64,000 nt of DNA, from contig RSEE01000018.1 of the NCBI GenBank assembly GCA_003971905.1, positions 620,001 through 684,000 of the forward strand. Reading direction: 5' to 3'. The notes under the pieces are model-generated. The model did no database searches and was not told where the DNA came from. It saw nothing but the letters and a program-made list of their open reading frames with translations. Below are positions 54,061 through 64,000 of this stretch, piece after piece. Each line of letters opens with the position of its first letter. Position 1 is the stretch's first letter. The DNA comes from Moniliella sp. 'wahieum' (lineage: Eukaryota; Basidiomycota; Moniliellomycetes; Moniliellales; Moniliellaceae). The position numbers and the translations under genes are program-made.

Positions 54061-56173
54061 TGCACCCTCCTCTGTTTCAGCGCGGGACGCGGGCGAGCGT
54101 TTGGAGCGGGAGGGCAAGCCCAGTCGTTTCTTCCTCGTCGCAGGCAAGCGCAGCGGAACCGTCTGTGGCGCGGCGAGCGGGGTCGAGCTGGCCAGGGGAA
54201 GGTGGGGTGCGCTTCCGGTAGAAGGGCCGCGCTTCCCTTCCGGTGCGGACGAGGCCAGGGCAATGGGTGAGGGGAGGCGATGGGAGGCGTGGCCTTCGAA
54301 TCAGGGAAGGAAGGTTGCACGGTATGATGTTTACGAGAGCGATGCAAGCGTGACGTGACAGTACTCGGCAACGTCGGAATGGGCTTCAAGGATGGCGCAT
54401 GGAGCCGGTGGGACCAATTGCGATCGGCTGAGCTGACGCAGGAATCCGAATCGTCCGAGGGCACATCAGGCAAAAAGTCCACCCGTTTCTCCACAATCAT
54501 CGGTGCGATCTCTTCTTGGGGATTGGGATTGCAAGCGCTCCGAGCGCGGATGCGGTCCGCCCGTACCGGGTCAACACTGGGCGACGCTGCCAACGCTAGA
54601 CGGACCGCTGACAAACTGGCGAGGGGGGAAGGTGTCCGCGTACCAGCCTCTCGCTTGGTTTCCCCCTCGGCATCCGTTTCCTCGTCCGATGTACTGGACG
54701 GCACAGTCGACGGCGCACTGCGTCCGCCGCCGGCCGCGGTCGGTAGGCCACTCAGACCCGTTCCCAACCCAAGACTGCGCACGGCACTCAAACTCGCCTG
54801 GACAGCCGCATACCGTTCCTCCTCCTCCCGATCCGCATCGAGGGTAGGTTGCGCCATTGGGGTGGCGGTCACTGTGGCCCGATGGGCGCGGTGAGGACGA
54901 TGGGTGTGCTGGAGTGGGTGCATTGGCGATCCGGGCGCGGCGGGCCTTTTCGGCAGATCCATCCCTAACGTCACGGTGGCACTGCGTCCCCGCCGAGGTG
55001 TGTTAAGGGGTAGTTGGAGCGCAGTAGGATCCTGGGATGTCTGTTCCGATGGCGAGACGGGGAAGGGGTTGGGGCCGGGAGTGGAGGCCGGGACGCTGTC
55101 ACGGGGCGAGGAGGAAGGAGCGCCGGTGGGTGCACTAATTCCTGGGCCTCCCTTCATTGGCATTGCACGTAACGTCTCTGCCGTACTTTGGCGCGAGATG
55201 TTGGAGCCGAAACGGCGAGTTTGGGCAACGGTAAGTGGAACAGCGGGTCCATGTGGGCGGGCTGGTGTTGTTTGTCCTGCTTTTCGTGCTTTTCGTTGTG
55301 TTTTTCGTGCTTAACGTGCTTGTCAGACGAAGTGAGGGAAACACTGGGAGAGATAGTTTGATGAATCTCTTGCTCGGATGGGTGTTGGTGCTCCGAAGTA
55401 GTGTGCTGACGGTGGGACTGTCGGGCACGGCGGTGCTCAAGTCAGACAGTTTCTTGAGTGGCGACCGATCGCAGGCAATGCCGCCCGCGCGTCCGCCAGT
55501 GGTACGGCTAGTGAATTGTTTATTGGCCAGTTCTTGGCCCAAGGTGGCATCTTGGTACCGTGCAAGGTACTCCTGTGCCGGGGAACTCCAGCGCTGCATT
55601 CAACACCGGTTCTTCCCACCCTTCCTGATGGGGAACTGGGGTGGAAGGCACAGGTAAGGGCAAGGGCCATGAAGCGACGGCAGATTCGGGCCCAACCTCG
55701 GCGCTGGGACTGCTGTTCAAGGACGCAGCGTGCGAGTCCCCGTCGACTGAGGCAGGCGCGAGCGATAGCGGTCCCGGGGCACGCGGACAGCCATCTCCTC
55801 CAAAATCTTGTCCAGCACAGCGAGGCGGCGGTGCGCGGGTAAGCGTCGTCGGTGAGGATGATGCCGCACAGTGCATCGTCGGCCGGACGGCCGGACGAGA
55901 GAGCAACGAAGTTGGGCGTTTTGGATTCGGCATGGTCGTTGAAGTGCGTCTCCTCGGCGAGTTGCTGTGTGGAGAGTGTGCGGTCAGAGAAGGAGAGGCA
56001 GGGACCAGAGGGGGGGAGACGGGCAGGAGACGGACCTTGGCTTCGAGCTGCATGTGCTCCTGGATGGTGTGGCGCTGGATCCAGCTGAACGACTCGAGGT
56101 CCCAGATCGCCAGCAGCGGCACGCGCCGTTGCGATGCGTCCTGGGTGAAGACGATGGCCCCGTAGAGATGCAT
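54060..56173 (-). CDS. Longin-domain protein (Ykt6-like N-terminus) with long disordered tail
   Basis: From ATG 56173 the complement reads MHLYGAIVFTQDASQRRVPL and LAIWDLESFSWIQRHTIQEH, the first strands and helix of a longin domain as in the R-SNARE Ykt6. A 71-bp intron then joins QLEAK to QLAEETHFNDHAESKTPNF. CGIILTDDAYPRTA and, after one missing base, VLDKILEEMAVRV complete the fold. EYLARYQDATLGQEL (about 55560) resembles the Ykt6 linker EY..YQD. The expected SNARE heptads and C-terminal CCxxM-type lipidation box are absent. Instead several hundred Ser/Pro/Thr-rich residues follow (ASLSAVRSLGLGTGLSGL, SSTSDEETDAEGETKREAG). The 3' end is uncertain; 54060 is approximate. The longin call is good, the tail reading less so. 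Confidence 0.6.
55965..56035 (-). other. Intron in the longin gene
   Basis: On the complement a 71-bp intron GTCCGT...CACACAG splits the longin domain between QLEAK and QLAEETHF. Confidence 0.75.
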
Positions 56174-57311
56174 TGGCGACGGCGGGGACAGCGTCGGGGA
56201 CAGCGTTGGGGACAGCGTTGGGACAGCAACGGGTGGTAAGAGTAAGTGGAGGCGGCACGGTATAGTGACCAATACCTAGTGCCTGGCAAAGCGCACCCGC
56301 TGCCCCTCCCACCAGGTCTGGTTAGCTAGAGGTCCCACACCACAAACAAACCCTCTGCCAAACTTCGAATACACCCCCTCCGGTCCCGACTCAGGGACGA
56401 ATACGGTGGGCAACCACACACTGGCGCTGTGCTGGACGGGCACCTCCCGCTACCGCCCCGCCCCCAGGGACAGTGCCCCATGCTTTAGCTCCTGCACCCG
56501 CACAGCGCCAGTCCCCTCCGCTCCCTCAAGCGATCGACGGGCCAACAGCGGCCGGTAACCGGCTGTGGTGACCGGCTAGCGCTTATCGCATCGAGGACCC
56601 AGGGATATAATTCGATCCAGTCCAGGCGTTAGCATGTCAGATGATGACGTTACGTATAACGTTCGCATGCAGACACAGACTGGATCGGTTCAGATCCTCG
56701 TTGTCCAGCCGCTGTAGCCCAGGGGGGGGACCCCGGTTTGGGCAACAATCGGTTGTTTGGGGCAGGGGGGGCGTTCTTTTTTCTTTCTCATGGCAGTCTC
56801 AAAACAATGATACTGGATCAAGGCACTCATGATCGATCCAGCAGGTGTGGGGGGTGCCAGGGGTAGAGGTAGCTTCCAGAGCGGTGGGGTAAAGGATCGG
56901 CGAATACAAAAAGAAACTGACATAACCAATGATTAATGACCGTCGGTGACCTCTGAGAGACGAGAGAAAAAACAGGTGTACGTGTGCTAAAACGCTGGAA
57001 CTAAGATGTTGTAACGTCACCGGCCACCCCCAAAAGTCCCCAGGGCGCTCCGCCATGAGGCCTGAGGCTTACCGACGTCCATTTCGGGACGACTCGAATG
57101 CAAAGCGAGGTTGGGACAGAATTGATTTTCCTGGTGACTCATCGACGCCATCAGGCATGGTTGTGTTCGTGGGATGACGTCGTTTCTTCGCCCCCATAAG
57201 TGCCTAGGGGTGGAGATGCTGGGATTGGCCAAGCCGAACGCAACCAGCGTCCTCGATCCCTCCAAACCAACTGTGGCATCATAACCGAGCATTCTCGTCG
57301 AACCTGAGTGC
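56174..57311. other. Spacer between divergent genes
   Basis: Tandem GGGGACAGCGT(T/C) units (56185-56224) lie just upstream of the longin start. The rest holds GGTAACCGG/GGTGACCGG palindromes (56553-56575) and no recognised gene. Confidence 0.5.
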
Positions 57312-57683
57312 TTGAACAGGCATACCTGTCCTCCCAAGCCAACAGTGCTGGCAGCAAGGAGGACTCCATCGAATTCCTTTGGCGAATCGGGCGTGCGGGA
57401 AGATGCACTGATGCTGGATGGGAAAGGGCAAAGGGCGACAACTTCGACCGGCAGGATTTCCCCAACGGCAGATTACTCTGTACCCTCACCCGTAGCTCCG
57501 AGCGACTTGGATCTCCTTCGCAAGAGCGGCCTCGCCAGGATGAACTCGACACCAAAAAACCCCAGTGCACTGGCTCTACCCGAACAAAAACAATCGTCCC
57601 CTTGCGTTTGCGCTTGCCCTGCGGCGCCCCCTACAAGTACCAAACGCAAAATCATACGACAGAAAGAAACAAGACCAGCATGA
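57312..57683 (+). CDS. Hypothetical Ser/Thr/Lys-rich protein fragment
   Basis: An open frame of 123 codons has protein-like composition: RRTPSNSFGESGVREDAL, SDLDLLRKSGLARMNSTPKN and a basic end TKRKIIRQKETRPA. Upstream, 57195-57290 also reads LGLAKPNATSVLDPSKPTVA in another frame, so the coding part may be longer. It converges on the SRPK gene. No family was recognised. Confidence 0.3.
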   Translation: MNRHTCPPKPTVLAARRTPSNSFGESGVREDALMLDGKGQRATTSTGRISPTADYSVPSPVAPSDLDLLRKSGLARMNSTPKNPSALALPEQKQSSPCVCACPAAPPTSTKRKIIRQKETRPA

Positions 57684-57783
57684 ATGGAATGCGGAATGGA
57701 ATGGAAGCAGGAACCTGGCATGGGTAGCGCAGACAGCGGATCATGCCATCGTGGGTTCCGAATCAAGGAGCTAGGGCTCCACT

Positions 57784-62925
<5,142 letters not shown>

Positions 62926-64000
62926 TCACGGAAGTGGTTCCGTCGAGGAAGACAAGCGGTTGAGAGACAAGTAGGCATCCGTTCCGTAGCCTTCCATCGA
63001 GATCAACTTGAGGTCCCCGCCAAAGTACCGAGCGTAAAGACGGGCAAGGGGCAAGCCGTACCCGTACCCTGCCATGGGGGCCTTTTCGATACCTTCGCCC
63101 GGGTCCAACTCATCGGGATGGGCGGTAGTGTAGGTGTACGTCCAGATAAGCGGCATCTCACTTCGTGGGATGCCGCCTGCCTCATCGCTAATCTTGATCG
63201 TCAGGTCCTCTCTCCCGGCAACAACGATGACCTTGATCGGGGGGAAACTGTCCTCGTTCTCCACACCGTACCGTTCAACCACAGCACGAAGGGAGTTCTT
63301 GAGCAGTTCAAACAAACATGCTGCAGCGAGTCCTGATGTTAGCTCCAAGTCATCACGCGGTAGTAGTCAGGCCGTTTATTAGTGGAGATCAGAGTATACG
63401 TACGTTGAGATGAGAAGGAATACATGAATGTGAGATCCTTGGGACAAATCAGTTGGACGGGGGGACCTTTGAATAGACCAAAATGTTCTTCGCACACAAA
63501 TCGCGCATTCTCAATCGCTTCATGTGCAATTGCACACCAACGTGGGTGTTGGTACAGATGATCCCCACAAATTTTCCGAATAGGGTGCCTCGGTTCCACT
63601 GGTAGCTGCATCAGCCAGCGCATTGCGTCCCACGAGCGACTTGTTGCCAGCGGTAATGGAGTCGTGCAGACTTTCGCTGTTGCGAGCAAGGGCAATGTGC
63701 TGCCCAAGAAGAATACGGATTCCAATGCGAGAAAGATAGAAGCGATCGAGGAAGCGATGAATGTCCGTCTGCAAAGCCAGATTTTGCGTCGCCCGCTTGT
63801 ACTCCAACACACCTTGTGCCATTGTGGTTACAACCGGGTCATGCCTTCGCTTGATCTTCTCAAGACAATTGGTGAATTGTTCGTTGTACTCGTGCACCTC
63901 TGCTGGCCATTCGATTTCCTCCATGGCGGTCAGCGCGTTGGGGTCCGACGAGATGGGACGGAGGGCGGGCCGGTTGGGATCGTCGCCATGCAGATGGGCG
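62926..64000 (-). CDS. Mitochondrial pyruvate dehydrogenase kinase (PDK/BCKDK family), 3' part
   Basis: This histidine-kinase-like (GHKL) enzyme phosphorylates and inactivates the pyruvate dehydrogenase E1 subunit in the mitochondrial matrix. The complement reads HDPVVTTMAQGVLE, QTDIHRFLDRFYLSRIGIR, LLGQHIAL, ENARFVCEEHFGLFKGPPVQ and PKDLTFMY. Across an intron come the N-box FELLKNSLRAVVERYG, ISDEAGGIPRS (G1 box), PMAGYGYGLPLARLYARYFG (G2) and GYGTDAYLSL, ending SSTEPLP at 62926. Frames shift at about 63560-63590 (three frames within 60 bp) and on both sides of the intron. The N-terminus, including the mitochondrial signal, is outside the window. Pkp1- versus Pkp2-type cannot be settled. Confidence 0.9.
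63321..63403 (-). other. Intron in the PDK gene
   Basis: An 83-bp intron GTACGT...GCTGCAG on the complement sits between the PSHLN-like strand end and the N-box FELLKNS. One base appears missing on each side. Confidence 0.7.

Overview
The window is nuclear DNA of a filamentous or dimorphic fungus, most consistent with a basidiomycete. It holds a Ty3-type chromovirus, a basidiomycete-style Ctf4/Mcl1, a Cdc7/SepH-type kinase and an SRPK. Introns are short (54-97 bp), begin with GTRNGT-like sites, and are few (about one per gene). I cannot fix the genus.

Reading frames are repeatedly broken by single missing bases, even in ribosomal protein L3. The two LTRs of the retrotransposon differ only by two homopolymer indels. 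I therefore treat most frame breaks as consensus errors and give whole-gene spans; spans are not single open frames. One gene (DPH4) is so fragmented that only its motifs reveal it.

Layout: 1-1309, 3' end of a SIN-type kinase with a C1-like zinc finger. 2868-6888, a large Q/A-rich then acidic protein of unknown function. 7655-11853, HRQ1 helicase. 11945-12783 (-), COA8-like mitochondrial protein. 13024-13458 (-), DPH4, head-to-head with RPL3 (13729-14902). 14903-18100, a gene-free island of short palindromic repeats. 18109-20742, a Ser/Pro-rich unknown protein. 22770-25600, carnitine acetyltransferase. 26101-26352 (-), fragment of a non-LTR element. 27329-28701, PH-domain protein. 29315-30760, CDF cation transporter with Mn-type motifs. 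31370-34999 (-), MCL1/CTF4. 35685-36571 (-), unknown gene. 38923-42580, chromovirus with 180-bp LTRs and a 5-bp target duplication, lacking protease, reverse transcriptase and RNase H. 43019-43955 (-), SDR oxidoreductase. 46171-47215, a long inverted repeat. 48250-50401, a 5'-truncated non-LTR retrotransposon. 51989-52757, endosulfine-family protein. About 54060-56173 (-), longin-domain protein with a long disordered tail. 57784-60294 (-), SRPK kinase. 62926 to the edge (-), mitochondrial pyruvate dehydrogenase kinase.

The genes are housekeeping functions without obvious clustering by pathway. DNA maintenance (HRQ1, MCL1), translation (RPL3, DPH4), mitochondrial and acetyl-unit metabolism (COA8, carnitine acetyltransferase, PDK) and cell-cycle signalling (SIN kinase, endosulfine) are interspersed with repeat islands. 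The islands are built from tandem copies of different short palindromes.
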